A DNA stretch of 64,000 bases from Mucilaginibacter sp. CSA2-8R (GTDB lineage Bacteria; Bacteroidota; Bacteroidia; Sphingobacteriales; Sphingobacteriaceae): assembly GCF_038806765.1 (NCBI RefSeq), contig NZ_CP152389.1, positions 4,712,001 to 4,776,000 of the forward strand, given 5' to 3'. Below, in pieces: positions 54,406-63,232 of the stretch (positions are counted from its first letter, which is position 1; each line of letters starts with the position of its first letter). Made by a program: the position numbers and the translations under genes. A model generated the notes under the pieces. The model was given only the letters and a program-made list of their open reading frames with translations, ran no database searches and was not told where the DNA came from.

Positions 54406-56070
54406 TCACTTCACATCAGCATCAAATGCGCTGTTTAATATTTTGCCATTGCGTTTAGTTTGCACCCATATACGGTACTTACCCGGCTGCGGAAAAGTGT
54501 AAGGGAAACTGATTTGATGAGCACTATGCTCGTTACTGCCGGCGTTGCCGTGCTTCATGCCGGCCATTAACAACTGGTTACGTTCACCCTCATTCATGGC
54601 ATCCAGGCTGGCCACCATACGGTTCACACTATCGGCAAAAACCTGGGGTGCAGGTAAATATTTATCCAGTGGCTGATGAAAAGCCATCCTATCGAGCAGT
54701 GCTTTTTGAGACCCCATAGAGTAACTGCCTGAAGGATGTAAGTGGATATATACACTGCCATCATCCTTTAAAATAACGGCGTGCGCCATCATGCCCAGGT
54801 ATGGCTCAAGTTTAGCCGGTTTACGGTTTTCGTCCAGCATCTCAAAGGTAAGTTCAGTGAGCTGGCCTGCTTTTAAATCTTGCCCCGGCCTTTGCACCCA
54901 TACGGCCGAGGTACCATCCTGTAATTTGGTTTCAACACCGGGCGCTCCGCACATAACTGCGTTCACGCTTGGCCGGGTAAAGTTTTTATTATTTATAGGG
55001 TTGGTTATAAAATATGTGTCGTCTTTATCAGCAATCCTGCTTAATTGTGATGGGTTGCTGGCCTGACGGTATATCGTTTCCGGTATACTCAATGTATCAA
55101 TAATGGTTTCTGCAAAACCGCTTAGCCGGGTAATATCTGCATATATCCAGTATTTACCTGCGGGTAAATTTGGTATCTGCGTAACAAAAGTTACTGAATC
55201 GGCCCGGCGCGGGTGCAGGTGGGCAAATACATCCAAAGCGTCAGCTTTTACCAGAAACATATGCATCAGTTTACCATGATCGGGCACCAGGTAATTCATT
55301 TTGCGGGTAAGGTTACCTCTGCGCGAACGGCTTAATTCGTTAAGCTGAGCAGTATCGATGGTAAATTTTAACAAACCGTTTTGGTTATTTAAAGTAGTGC
55401 TGGCCTGCAATGGCCTGTACAAGTACTTATTATAGCTTGCTGCAGCGGCATTCCACCAGGAATAACCTCCCCATAAAATTAATCCCAACACCACTACAGC
55501 ACCGAAAGCACCTGTTACCCTGCGGCGGCGCAAGCGCTTGGTTAACTGCTCGGTAGGGTTTAACTGGCTATCGCTTACACTCGAGCTGATAATGGTCACC
55601 ATCAATATTACTAAAAAAACTGCCATGGCGAAAAGACCCCAGCCTAAGCTGGCCGGCATGGTTCTTTTAGCGGTTGATACCGCCATAACCGGCACAACCA
55701 CCGTACCTTTACCTTGCGGACCGGTAATGGCAAGCTCGATACTGGAAGTACCGGTGCTCATTAACCATACTTTTATATCAAAGCGTCCTCGCTCGGTAGT
55801 CGAAGGCTCGGCAACATCGGCTTTAGGCGTACCGTCTGCGCCAGCGTACCAATATACGGGCCTGGCGCTTACGTGTGTACCTTTAGCTGCACCCTCTAAA
55901 TAAACAGTTACAGCAGCGGTGCCCGGTATTACGTCGGGCGGATTGATATTGGCAATTAACTTATACGGACCGGCACCACCTTCGAAGGTTACACCGGGGC
56001 TGCCCACGTGCGCCCAGGCGTTTATACAAAGGCAAATGAGCAAGCCTACAGAAAGGAAAATCTTTTTCAT
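54406..56070 (-). CDS. membrane-anchored protein with duplicated H..HLHP motif, possible copper handling
   Basis: 554 residues. Signal peptide MKKIFLSVGLLICLCINAWA ends just before His21, so the mature protein would start with His, as in CopC/YcnI-type copper proteins. Ig-like, FixH/YtkA-like region about 25-135, two membrane helices (about 143-165 and 186-205), then two exported modules. These carry HGKLMHMFLV...FAHLHP (His265, His270, His284, His286) and LGMMAHAVIL...YIHLHP (His430, His443, His445). Duplicated pattern and Met/His content suggest metal binding (inference). Fifteen bases behind the next gene, an operon. Confidence 0.72.
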   Translation of the reverse strand: MKKIFLSVGLLICLCINAWAHVGSPGVTFEGGAGPYKLIANINPPDVIPGTAAVTVYLEGAAKGTHVSARPVYWYAGADGTPKADVAEPSTTERGRFDIKVWLMSTGTSSIELAITGPQGKGTVVVPVMAVSTAKRTMPASLGWGLFAMAVFLVILMVTIISSSVSDSQLNPTEQLTKRLRRRRVTGAFGAVVVLGLILWGGYSWWNAAAASYNKYLYRPLQASTTLNNQNGLLKFTIDTAQLNELSRSRRGNLTRKMNYLVPDHGKLMHMFLVKADALDVFAHLHPRRADSVTFVTQIPNLPAGKYWIYADITRLSGFAETIIDTLSIPETIYRQASNPSQLSRIADKDDTYFITNPINNKNFTRPSVNAVMCGAPGVETKLQDGTSAVWVQRPGQDLKAGQLTELTFEMLDENRKPAKLEPYLGMMAHAVILKDDGSVYIHLHPSGSYSMGSQKALLDRMAFHQPLDKYLPAPQVFADSVNRMVASLDAMNEGERNQLLMAGMKHGNAGSNEHSAHQISFPYTFPQPGKYRIWVQTKRNGKILNSAFDADVK

Positions 56071-56084
56071 GAGCTTGATGCTGC

Positions 56085-57275
56085 TTAACGTTTAACTGAT
56101 TTCATCCAACTACCCCATACCAGGCCCAACCACGATGAAATGGTGCCAATAGCTATAGCGATACCTAATCCTTTAACCATGTCGCCTGCACTTGATACAG
56201 CGTTTGGTGCAAATGCGTAACGGTATTTATGATTTGGATCTGAGCCAAAATACCAGGATGTAGTGCCGAAAAACCAGTTACGGGCATAAGTAGTGGTTAA
56301 AAAACTGCCGAACGGCCATTGAACAGCAAATAAGATAAACACAAAGGCAATGCTGATGAGTAAAGCCTTCAATAATGATAGTCCATTGAGGCGCTGATTA
56401 AAGAGGTCGATAGCCAGCGCCGGAAATAAAAGCAATAGTGGAAAATTAAAACTTTGATAATGTGTAATGTGATTTTGTACCGGGCCCAACTTAGGCTCGG
56501 CCGGAAATAGTGGCAATACCCAAACCATTATGGCCATAAAAACCATATACACCAAGGCCATATAAGTTGCCCCCCATCGGGTAGCAGAGGCTTTAGATAC
56601 CGCTACCATAAACAATGGAAACAACATGGCACTTACCACATAAAATCCGCTCGCATGCATACTTTGGCGACCTAAATACTCAGAAGCTATAGTAAACAAC
56701 ATCACCAGTAAAAATCCTGATGACAATGTAAAGCACCATGATAAAGTTTGCTTATTAAAATTAGCAGAACCACCTGTACGATTTTGCAGCGCCATCACGC
56801 TCACCATAGCCCCAAACTGTATGGTAATCATACCTAATAGCAACACCGTATGCGGGGGCGAGAGTATTTGCACATCCAGACCAAAGGTACTGTGCCACCA
56901 GTCATCAAATGGAGCCGAAGTAATCATGGTAAAGGCTCCCCAGATACAGAATAATGCACCTAACGAACCATAAAAAAACCTCCAGAAACGTATAGATTCC
57001 TGTTTTTCGCCAGCATGGCCGGCAAAGGTTAACCGTAAAACGTGGTAGCCGGAAAATAAGCCGGCAGTAACGGCCCCCAAGTAAGTAGCCAAATGCGGCG
57101 GCGAAAACAAACCATCGCGCCCTATACTCATGTGCCAGGATATATCCCACACCAAACCTACTACAATGCTAAACGATGCAAAAACAACAGCGTAAATATA
57201 AAAAGGCAGCGTACCGGTACGAGTAGCAGTAGTTTTAGTTTCGGCTGCGCCAGCCGGATAAGTTATAGAGCTCAT
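56085..57275 (-). CDS. polytopic membrane protein with duplicated W-H...SPPH motif
   Basis: 396 residues, about ten membrane helices. Two copies of one pattern: DISWHMSIGRDGLFSPPH (44-61; His48, Asp54, His61) and DDWWHSTFGLDVQILSPPH (124-142; His128, Asp134, His142), so the N-terminal half arose by duplication. I do not know a named function for it. First gene of an operon with the HLHP protein, and the paired His motifs suggest metal or redox cofactor handling. Confidence 0.72.
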   Translation of the reverse strand: MSSITYPAGAAETKTTATRTGTLPFYIYAVVFASFSIVVGLVWDISWHMSIGRDGLFSPPHLATYLGAVTAGLFSGYHVLRLTFAGHAGEKQESIRFWRFFYGSLGALFCIWGAFTMITSAPFDDWWHSTFGLDVQILSPPHTVLLLGMITIQFGAMVSVMALQNRTGGSANFNKQTLSWCFTLSSGFLLVMLFTIASEYLGRQSMHASGFYVVSAMLFPLFMVAVSKASATRWGATYMALVYMVFMAIMVWVLPLFPAEPKLGPVQNHITHYQSFNFPLLLLFPALAIDLFNQRLNGLSLLKALLISIAFVFILFAVQWPFGSFLTTTYARNWFFGTTSWYFGSDPNHKYRYAFAPNAVSSAGDMVKGLGIAIAIGTISSWLGLVWGSWMKSVKR

Positions 57276-57394
57276 TGAATTTCTTAGTCAGCTTAAAACT
57301 AACTAAATAATAGTTCTCAACAAACTATTAACTGGTAAGACTTTTCAATAATTGAAATTATAAATTGCACTAGATAAATAGGTATCCCAACAAT

Positions 57395-59044
57395 CTAATC
57401 GCACAGTGGTAAGGTAAACCAAAATGTACTACCCTGCCCCGGCTTACTATCTGCACCGATTTCGCCCCCATGTTGTTTGATAATCTCGGCACTGATGTAG
57501 AGGCCCAAGCCTAAACCAGAGATATGATAACTCGACGATTCTACCCGGTAGTAACGGTTAAACAAGTGAGGGATCTTATCTGGAGGTATGCCCGGCCCTT
57601 TATCAATAACCGATACCTTCACCATACTGTCACACTGTTCGATGTGTAAAGTAATACATTCTGAGTCGGGAGCATACTTTACTGCATTATTTACCAGGTT
57701 GGTTACCACTTGATCTATCCGGTGTTCATCAGCGCATATTTCTAACTCTACATCACCGGTAATATTTACTTTTTGCTTACCGAGTATAGCAATTGGATTG
57801 GCACATGCGCTTAACAGCTGCGATAGTATAAAATTAGTTTTATTTAAAGTGATTTGCGTTTGCTGCAGCCTGCTCACGTTCAATAAATCCTCTATAAGCG
57901 TACTTACCCGCTGTATACTTTTGCGCGATTGCAAAATGAGTTTCGGCATCATAGTTTTGGATGGATCATCTTTCATCTTATCCATTAACTGCAGTGATGC
58001 CTTCAAGCTGGTAATGGGTGTTTTAAGCTCGTGACTGGCAATGCTTATAAAATCATCTTTTTGCTGTTGTAGGCGTTTAATTTCATCAATGTCGGTGGCC
58101 GTACCTATCCATAAATCATTTATACCAAACTCATTACGCACCGGCTGTATGCGCAGTAAATGCCATCGGTATATGCCATCGGCACCCTTTTCGCGCACCT
58201 CAAATTCACCAGGAAGATTGCTGTTTATAATAGTCCGATAAGTATCAACACAATTTTGCCAGTCGTCTGGATGTATAACTTCTCTCCAGCCTAATAACTG
58301 AGTTTGTTGTACGCTTAGGCCGGTATACTCGTACCAGCGTTCGTTATAAAAAGTAACCTCGGGTTTAGTGTTGGTAGTCCAGGCAATTTGCGGCAGGGCA
58401 TTAAGCATATTACGGTACCGCCGCTCGCTGGCCGCTAACTGAGCAGTACGCGCAGTTACCCGCTCTTCCAGTTCATTGTTAAGCTGAGCCAGTTTTTCTT
58501 GTGAAACCCTTAACTCTTCAATGGTAGTCATCAATTCCTCATTGGTAGATGCCAGTTCTTCATTAATGGCCTGCATTTCCTCATTTAGCTGATGCTCTTT
58601 TTCCCGGGCTGCCTGTATTTCCAGTTTCACCCGCTCACGCTCAGAAACGTTAAGGGTTATACATTTAAGAAACTGAAGCTGCCCACTGCTGTCGGTAATA
58701 GGCGCGATAGTAATTTGCCACCACGACCGCTCAGATGGCTTACCATCAGCAGCCGGCGCATCAAACATTAGGATGGGCAACTCAACTGCCTCGTGTTTTG
58801 CCACAGCATCTTCCATCCCTCTTCTTAATCTCAAAAACTGCTCGGCACTGGCAGCATCCCACGGTTTGTAAACCTCAAATGCTGGTTTGCCGATAATATC
58901 TTCTACCGGTACCTGTGATGTGCTTTTGTACAGATTGTTTACGGCTACCACTGTAAAATGGGGCGCATTAGCCTTAACTACAGAAACCGGGCTGGCCGAT
59001 TGGTGGAACAGGGCCTTGAACATCTGAGATTCCGTCGTATCCAT
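57395..59044 (-). CDS. PAS-domain soluble sensor histidine kinase
   Basis: 549 residues, no membrane segment. PAS-like domain about 8-130, a coiled-coil (about 135-205, NEEMQAINEELASTNEELMT), second PAS about 208-325 and HisKA with H338 in ISIASHELKTPITSLK. HATPase includes NLVNNAVKYAPDSE (N-box), DKGPGIPPDKIPHLFNRYYR and GLGLGLYISAEIIKQHGG. All kinase boxes intact. No response regulator adjoins it, so it is an orphan kinase in this window. Confidence 0.95.
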   Translation of the reverse strand: MDTTESQMFKALFHQSASPVSVVKANAPHFTVVAVNNLYKSTSQVPVEDIIGKPAFEVYKPWDAASAEQFLRLRRGMEDAVAKHEAVELPILMFDAPAADGKPSERSWWQITIAPITDSSGQLQFLKCITLNVSERERVKLEIQAAREKEHQLNEEMQAINEELASTNEELMTTIEELRVSQEKLAQLNNELEERVTARTAQLAASERRYRNMLNALPQIAWTTNTKPEVTFYNERWYEYTGLSVQQTQLLGWREVIHPDDWQNCVDTYRTIINSNLPGEFEVREKGADGIYRWHLLRIQPVRNEFGINDLWIGTATDIDEIKRLQQQKDDFISIASHELKTPITSLKASLQLMDKMKDDPSKTMMPKLILQSRKSIQRVSTLIEDLLNVSRLQQTQITLNKTNFILSQLLSACANPIAILGKQKVNITGDVELEICADEHRIDQVVTNLVNNAVKYAPDSECITLHIEQCDSMVKVSVIDKGPGIPPDKIPHLFNRYYRVESSSYHISGLGLGLYISAEIIKQHGGEIGADSKPGQGSTFWFTLPLCD

Positions 59045-59146
59045 CTAATCGTTTAATGTTAAATCATTAATATATATATAACTTAAATGTTTAAAATTCT
59101 TTTCCAGAACATTAAACCACTCTATGCCGGGCAAACCTGCACACCA

Positions 59147-59896
59147 TTAGTATTTGTGCCATGCCGCCACCACATATCCTACGATTTCTTTGCTATAAAG
59201 TTCCCAATAATGTAAAGTTTCCGCACTCGGAAGCACTGAATACAGCCCCTGCTTTTCTACTCCGGCAATATAATGACAGGGATACGGGATTACATCGATA
59301 CCGCTCTTTTTAAAAATGAGCATTGCCCGCCGCATATGAAAGTCGGACGTAACCAGCAAATAAGGCGGCGGTAAATGCCGGGCAGCCAGCAACTGTTTGG
59401 TATAAGCCGCATTTTCAATAGTATTGCGCGACTTGCCTTCAATCAATACGTTGCTGTCAGCCATGTTAAAGTCTTTTAACTGGCTTTGTACCCATCGCCC
59501 CTCACTAAATCCGTCGGGATTAATGCTGGCATTACCACCAGTAATCAGCAAATGCGATGCCTTGTTGGTAGCCTTCAATTTTAGTCCTTGTATAAACCGA
59601 TCAGAGGCACTGTTGAAATATCCGCTGCTATCCTGTTTTTCTGACCCGAAACCGCCTAAAATAATAGCACAACTGTAAACCGTACCAGATTTTAATGGTG
59701 CTGCCGGATACCGCCAAAGTTTGGCATACGTATTTAATAACAGCGGAACGGAAAACAAAAACAACAGCACCAGCCCGGTAAAAAGCAATTTTATCCGCAA
59801 GCGATTATTTTTTGTTACCAATGCATAAATAAGCAACGCGATAACCCAGGTGAGAGGCAGGATGGCAATAAGTAATAATTTAGATAAGATAAACAT
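59147..59896 (-). CDS. YdcF/SanA-like DUF218 membrane protein
   Basis: 249 residues. Two N-terminal membrane helices (about 5-28, 36-53), then a DUF218 domain: AIILGGFGSEK, ASHLLITGGNASI, VLIEGKSRNTIENAAY, YLLVTSDFHMRRAMLIFKK. The family is linked to envelope integrity in E. coli but its chemistry is unclear. No clear operon partners. Confidence 0.88.
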   Translation of the reverse strand: MFILSKLLLIAILPLTWVIALLIYALVTKNNRLRIKLLFTGLVLLFLFSVPLLLNTYAKLWRYPAAPLKSGTVYSCAIILGGFGSEKQDSSGYFNSASDRFIQGLKLKATNKASHLLITGGNASINPDGFSEGRWVQSQLKDFNMADSNVLIEGKSRNTIENAAYTKQLLAARHLPPPYLLVTSDFHMRRAMLIFKKSGIDVIPYPCHYIAGVEKQGLYSVLPSAETLHYWELYSKEIVGYVVAAWHKY

Positions 59897-60040
59897 GGGG
59901 CTGTGCCAAATATTAAATCAACGCTGCAATTTAGCAAATTATAACACCATGCTACGGCAACCCATGTACAACCTGCTTACCAAACAAAACCGGCTGATAA
60001 GTTTTGTTATTGATACCAGTACAACTTGCAAAAGGGAATA

Positions 60041-60799
60041 ATGAGTAATAATAAAGGTAATTTTTATTCAGGCACCAGTAATGTGGTATTGCCGGTACCT
60101 AATAAACAAGCCTATCCAGAGGCGTTTAAAGATAAAAGCCGCTTAACCTACTACAGTTCTTTATTTAACAGCGTAGAGATTAACAGTACTTTTTACAAAC
60201 TACCACTGGCTCGCACTGTGGAGCGGTGGACGCAGGAAACGGAAGATAATTTTAGATTCACCTTTAAACTATGGCAAGGCATAACCCATACTAAAGGCGA
60301 TCCCTTTTTAAGCGAAGATCTTGCCCGCTTTATTCATATCATCAATTATGCGCAAAATAAAAAAGGAGCGCTATTAATTCAGTTTCCGCCCAGTGTTAGT
60401 CGCAACCCGATCTTGCTACACCGTTTACTTACCGAAATTAAATTAGCAGCCCCGGATGCCCAATGGCCAATAGCAATCGAATTCAGGCATCGCTCATGGT
60501 ATACTGATCAAATTTACGAGATGCTTGAGCAACACGGAGCGGCTATGGTATGGCATGACCTGCCTGCATCAGCCGCACCAATACAGGTAAGCAATGTGGA
60601 TTTAATTTATCTACGTTTTCACGGCCCGGAAGGCGGCTACCGGGGTAGTTATACCGATGATTTTTTGAGCGAATATGCTACTTATATTACCGACTGGCTG
60701 AGTGAGGGCAAAACAGTGTACACTTACTTTAACAACACCATGGGAGCCGCCGTTCAAAACCTGGTCACATTAAACAAATTGGTAAATAGTTGTTGTTAA
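60041..60799 (+). CDS. DUF72 protein
   Basis: 252 residues from ATG 60041, preceded by AAAAGGGA, a fair ribosome site (a TTG upstream is less likely). TIM-barrel-like YecE/DUF72 family: YYSSLFNSVEINSTFYKLP, FRFTFKLWQGITHTK, PIAIEFRHRSWYTD, LRFHGPEGGYRGSY. Function not known. Followed nine bases later by alkB, so possibly an operon. Confidence 0.93.
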   Translation: MSNNKGNFYSGTSNVVLPVPNKQAYPEAFKDKSRLTYYSSLFNSVEINSTFYKLPLARTVERWTQETEDNFRFTFKLWQGITHTKGDPFLSEDLARFIHIINYAQNKKGALLIQFPPSVSRNPILLHRLLTEIKLAAPDAQWPIAIEFRHRSWYTDQIYEMLEQHGAAMVWHDLPASAAPIQVSNVDLIYLRFHGPEGGYRGSYTDDFLSEYATYITDWLSEGKTVYTYFNNTMGAAVQNLVTLNKLVNSCC

Positions 60800-60808
60800 T
60801 AGGTTGCT

Positions 60809-61417
60809 ATGGCACAAATGAGTTTTTTTGAAGATGCCGGGCAAAGCAAAGGCTTACCAACAGAACTGCTTGACTATTACCCCGCCCTATTTAACGCTGA
60901 GGAGAGCCAGGCTTTGCTGCAAAAGTTTATAGATACGATTACCTGGGAGCAACGCACCATTACCATGTATGGCAAACATATGGTTACGCCACGGCTTACT
61001 GCCTGGTATGGCGATACCGGTAAAAATTATGCTTACTCTGGCAATAAGTTTAATCCGTTTCCATGGACGCCCGAACTTTTAGCAATCAAAAATAGAGTTG
61101 AAACAATTGCCGGTATAACTTTTAATAGCGTTTTACTGAATTACTACCGCAACGGCAACGACTCAGTTGCCTGGCACAGCGATAATGAAAATGAACTTGG
61201 CCAACAGCCTGTAATTGCCTCGGTTAGCTTTGGACAAGTGCGCAGCTTTGATATACGGCACAAGCAAAATCATGCAGAAAAATATAGTATTAAATTAGAA
61301 AACGGATCGTTGTTGCTGATGAAAGGTGATCTGCAACAACATTGGGAACACCGTATTGCCAAATCTGCAATTGCTATGAAAGCAAGGATAAACCTAACAT
61401 TCAGAATAATTAAATAA
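60809..61417 (+). CDS. AlkB-type 2-oxoglutarate dioxygenase (alkylation repair)
   Basis: 202 residues. Removes methyl groups from damaged bases using Fe(II) and 2-oxoglutarate. Fe ligands HxD (His123, Asp125 in AWHSDNENELG) and His181 (WEHRIAKS); 2-oxoglutarate Arg residues R193 and R199 in KARINLTFR. NYYRNGNDS is the nucleotide-lid hallmark. Closest to the ALKBH2-like bacterial group. Begins nine bases after the DUF72 gene. Confidence 0.95.
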   Translation: MAQMSFFEDAGQSKGLPTELLDYYPALFNAEESQALLQKFIDTITWEQRTITMYGKHMVTPRLTAWYGDTGKNYAYSGNKFNPFPWTPELLAIKNRVETIAGITFNSVLLNYYRNGNDSVAWHSDNENELGQQPVIASVSFGQVRSFDIRHKQNHAEKYSIKLENGSLLLMKGDLQQHWEHRIAKSAIAMKARINLTFRIIK

Positions 61418-62203
61418 TATTAGCCAATGCCTCGATGGTTACAGCTGGAGCAATTGCATCATAAAATTTTAAAAGCAGCGACTACAATATCTGATAGATA
61501 GTATCTGCAGCGTAGCAATACATCTATCCTAAAACGGCTCTCTAGTTTTTACGCTACTAATAACCCTTAATTGATATAAAAAAACGTTTCTATTAACGCT
61601 TTTTCTGTAACCTACCATTCTTTTAAGCAAAATCCCAAAATTTCGGCAACTTCAACAGTAACATTATATCTTCCCAATCTACGCCAAGCTATTAAACCTT
61701 CTACTGTAATGCAAAGGTAGCCATCCGGAAAATGGCACTTTTTGTCAAGATGCTCTTATTAATACAAGCCTAATTACATTGATTTTTGCTGGCTCGGCGA
61801 TAGGTATGCTTGCTATTAAAAAGGCAAATTAGCTTTGATCATAGTGTTATTTAAACAGTAACACCGTATGTTCTATCTCTTAATAAGCTTCTTTAAATAC
61901 AAAAACGACCGTTTTGACTCGCCGCGTTATAATTTAATAAAGTATAGCATATTTAAAAATATGCTGGTGAATGAGATTAGTTTCTCTAAGCATTTAATTT
62001 TTAACAGCACAAGCAAACATATTGTCTAAAAGGCAGACTACGGTGACCCTAAAATTTCTTTAAAAGAAATTACGTTTCCTGATTTTCATTAAATCTAAGA
62101 GAATTATTAAAACTTTAAGATATCATGATTTTCTCTGTTAAAAGTTTGAAATCATGGCAACGCTTGCATAACTTTATTACATATTAATTAAATAAAACTT
62201 TCT
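61418..62203. other. AT-rich intergenic island with a decayed gene
   Basis: 786 bases between alkB and the exosortase substrate gene, visibly more AT-rich than the sequence to the left. It contains the 61710-61832 relic described separately. It also has palindromes: AGCATATTT-AA-AAATATGCT at 61946-61965 and AATTTCTTTAAAAGAAATT at 62053-62071. A 53-codon ORF (61868-62029) without family resemblance exists but I do not support it as a gene. No tRNA, integrase or terminal repeats seen. Confidence 0.6.
61710..61832 (+). pseudogene. relic of a second exosortase-substrate-like gene (C-terminal part)
   Basis: This 40-codon reading frame, opened by TAA at 61707 and closed by TAG at 61830, has no start codon. 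Its last ~35 residues align without gaps to the C-terminus of the 93-residue protein at 62204. Shared positions, in the same spacing: N..FC..A.IN, then LI.LI, G, IG, L and a final K. After INTSLITLIFAG comes SAIGMLAIKKAN and the stop. The N-terminal half and signal peptide cannot be found in any frame upstream, so the gene is broken. It was too short for automated calling. Confidence 0.68.
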
Positions 62204-62485
62204 ATGAAAAAGTTACTGCTTTTCTTAATCCTGTTTCAACTGTCAACATTTGTATCACAAGCGCAAGATTGCGGTCAATTTCCGGCCGGAACTGTTTGCT
62301 CTCAATCACCAAGCGGCCAACAAGCTAATTGCTGCCGTTGTATTGGTGGTGCTTTACAAAATCGGAATTTCTGCAGTGCTGCACCAATTAATAAAGGTTT
62401 GATTTTTTTAATTATTGTTGGTTTAGGCATTGGATCTTTTTTGCTTAAAACGCAAATCGGAGAAAATAAAGAATTGATTTCTTAA
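62204..62485 (+). CDS. small Cys-rich secreted protein, predicted exosortase substrate
   Basis: 93 residues. Signal peptide about 1-21 (MKKLLLFLILFQLSTFVSQA), mature region with six cysteines (23, 32, 43, 44, 46, 57), then PINKG (61-65), a membrane segment about 66-81 and a basic residue (Lys82) before an 11-residue tail. This tripartite end is the plan of exosortase sorting signals; PIN resembles the PID-CTERM type found in Bacteroidota (my recollection). The exosortase gene begins 44 bases after its stop. What the mature ~40-residue peptide does is unknown. Confidence 0.72.
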   Translation: MKKLLLFLILFQLSTFVSQAQDCGQFPAGTVCSQSPSGQQANCCRCIGGALQNRNFCSAAPINKGLIFLIIVGLGIGSFLLKTQIGENKELIS

Positions 62486-62529
62486 CTCTTTAAACACCTG
62501 CTGGAAGCATTTTTACTAATACATAAATT

Positions 62530-63108
62530 TTGAACACAATTGGTAATAATACCTTATCCCCAAAAAAGGCAAGTATACCCAAGCCTATTAAGCTATTTCT
62601 GTTTAAGGTTGCAGCTTTTTACATTATATGGAGTTTGCTTTACTCGTTTATTTTGCAGCCTCACTGTATTGTTGATACCAACTTAACCCGCAACTTAGGC
62701 ACACTTACTGCAAGTGCGGTACAATTCATTTTACCAAATCACGCTGTTAATGCAGTTCACGACACTGTAGATTCTTCAATTTTTATTGATGGAAAACTCA
62801 ATATTTTCATACTCGACGGCTGCAATGGGTTTGAGTTGTACGTTTTGTATGTGGGTTTCATTTTATGCTTTCCGTTTAAAAACAAATCTACGCTTACGTA
62901 TATTGGGATGGGCTTAGCAGGCATTTTTTTATTAAACATACTAAGGTGTACGATTTTGTCTTATCTCAAATTTTATGAAGTAACTTATTTTAACATCGTC
63001 CACCATTATATTTTCACTATGGTGGTGTACAGCTTCATTTGTATTTTATGGTACAAATACTTTATAAATAACCTTCGTAAAGCTGGCGTTAAAAAGCAGT
63101 TAATTTAA
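62530..63108 (+). CDS. exosortase-family membrane cysteine protease/transpeptidase
   Basis: 192 residues, about five or six membrane helices. The exosortase triad is present: Cys98 in LDGCNGFEL, Arg139 in NILRCTIL, His158/His159 in IVHHYIFT. Shorter than large proteobacterial EpsH proteins but normal for Bacteroidota exosortases. The start is TTG: an in-frame TAA lies at 62524 and no ATG is available near. Paired 44 bases downstream of a small protein with a matching C-terminal signal, so a dedicated sortase-substrate pair is likely. Release or lipid/glycan attachment of the substrate is inference. Confidence 0.87.
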   Translation: MNTIGNNTLSPKKASIPKPIKLFLFKVAAFYIIWSLLYSFILQPHCIVDTNLTRNLGTLTASAVQFILPNHAVNAVHDTVDSSIFIDGKLNIFILDGCNGFELYVLYVGFILCFPFKNKSTLTYIGMGLAGIFLLNILRCTILSYLKFYEVTYFNIVHHYIFTMVVYSFICILWYKYFINNLRKAGVKKQLI

Positions 63109-63173
63109 TAGCGTCTTTACTATGATATTGCAGTTTATTTTCTAAAATCTACACTCACGTTCAGACTATAACT

Positions 63174-63211
63174 AAAAGCGGCGTGCATCACCAGTGATGT
63201 ACGCCGCTTTT
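63174..63211. terminator. bidirectional terminator between exosortase and cyclase
   Basis: 17-bp stem with one G/U pair (63174-63190 with 63195-63211), four-base loop, with T tract extending to 63213. It separates the convergent exosortase and cyclase genes. Confidence 0.85.
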
Positions 63212-63232
63212 TTATAATATTTTAATTACTAA

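Noticed and set aside
61868..62029. 53-codon ORF in the AT-rich island
   Set aside because: Open frame of this length is not rare in AT-rich DNA; no family resemblance, no signal peptide or ribosome site.
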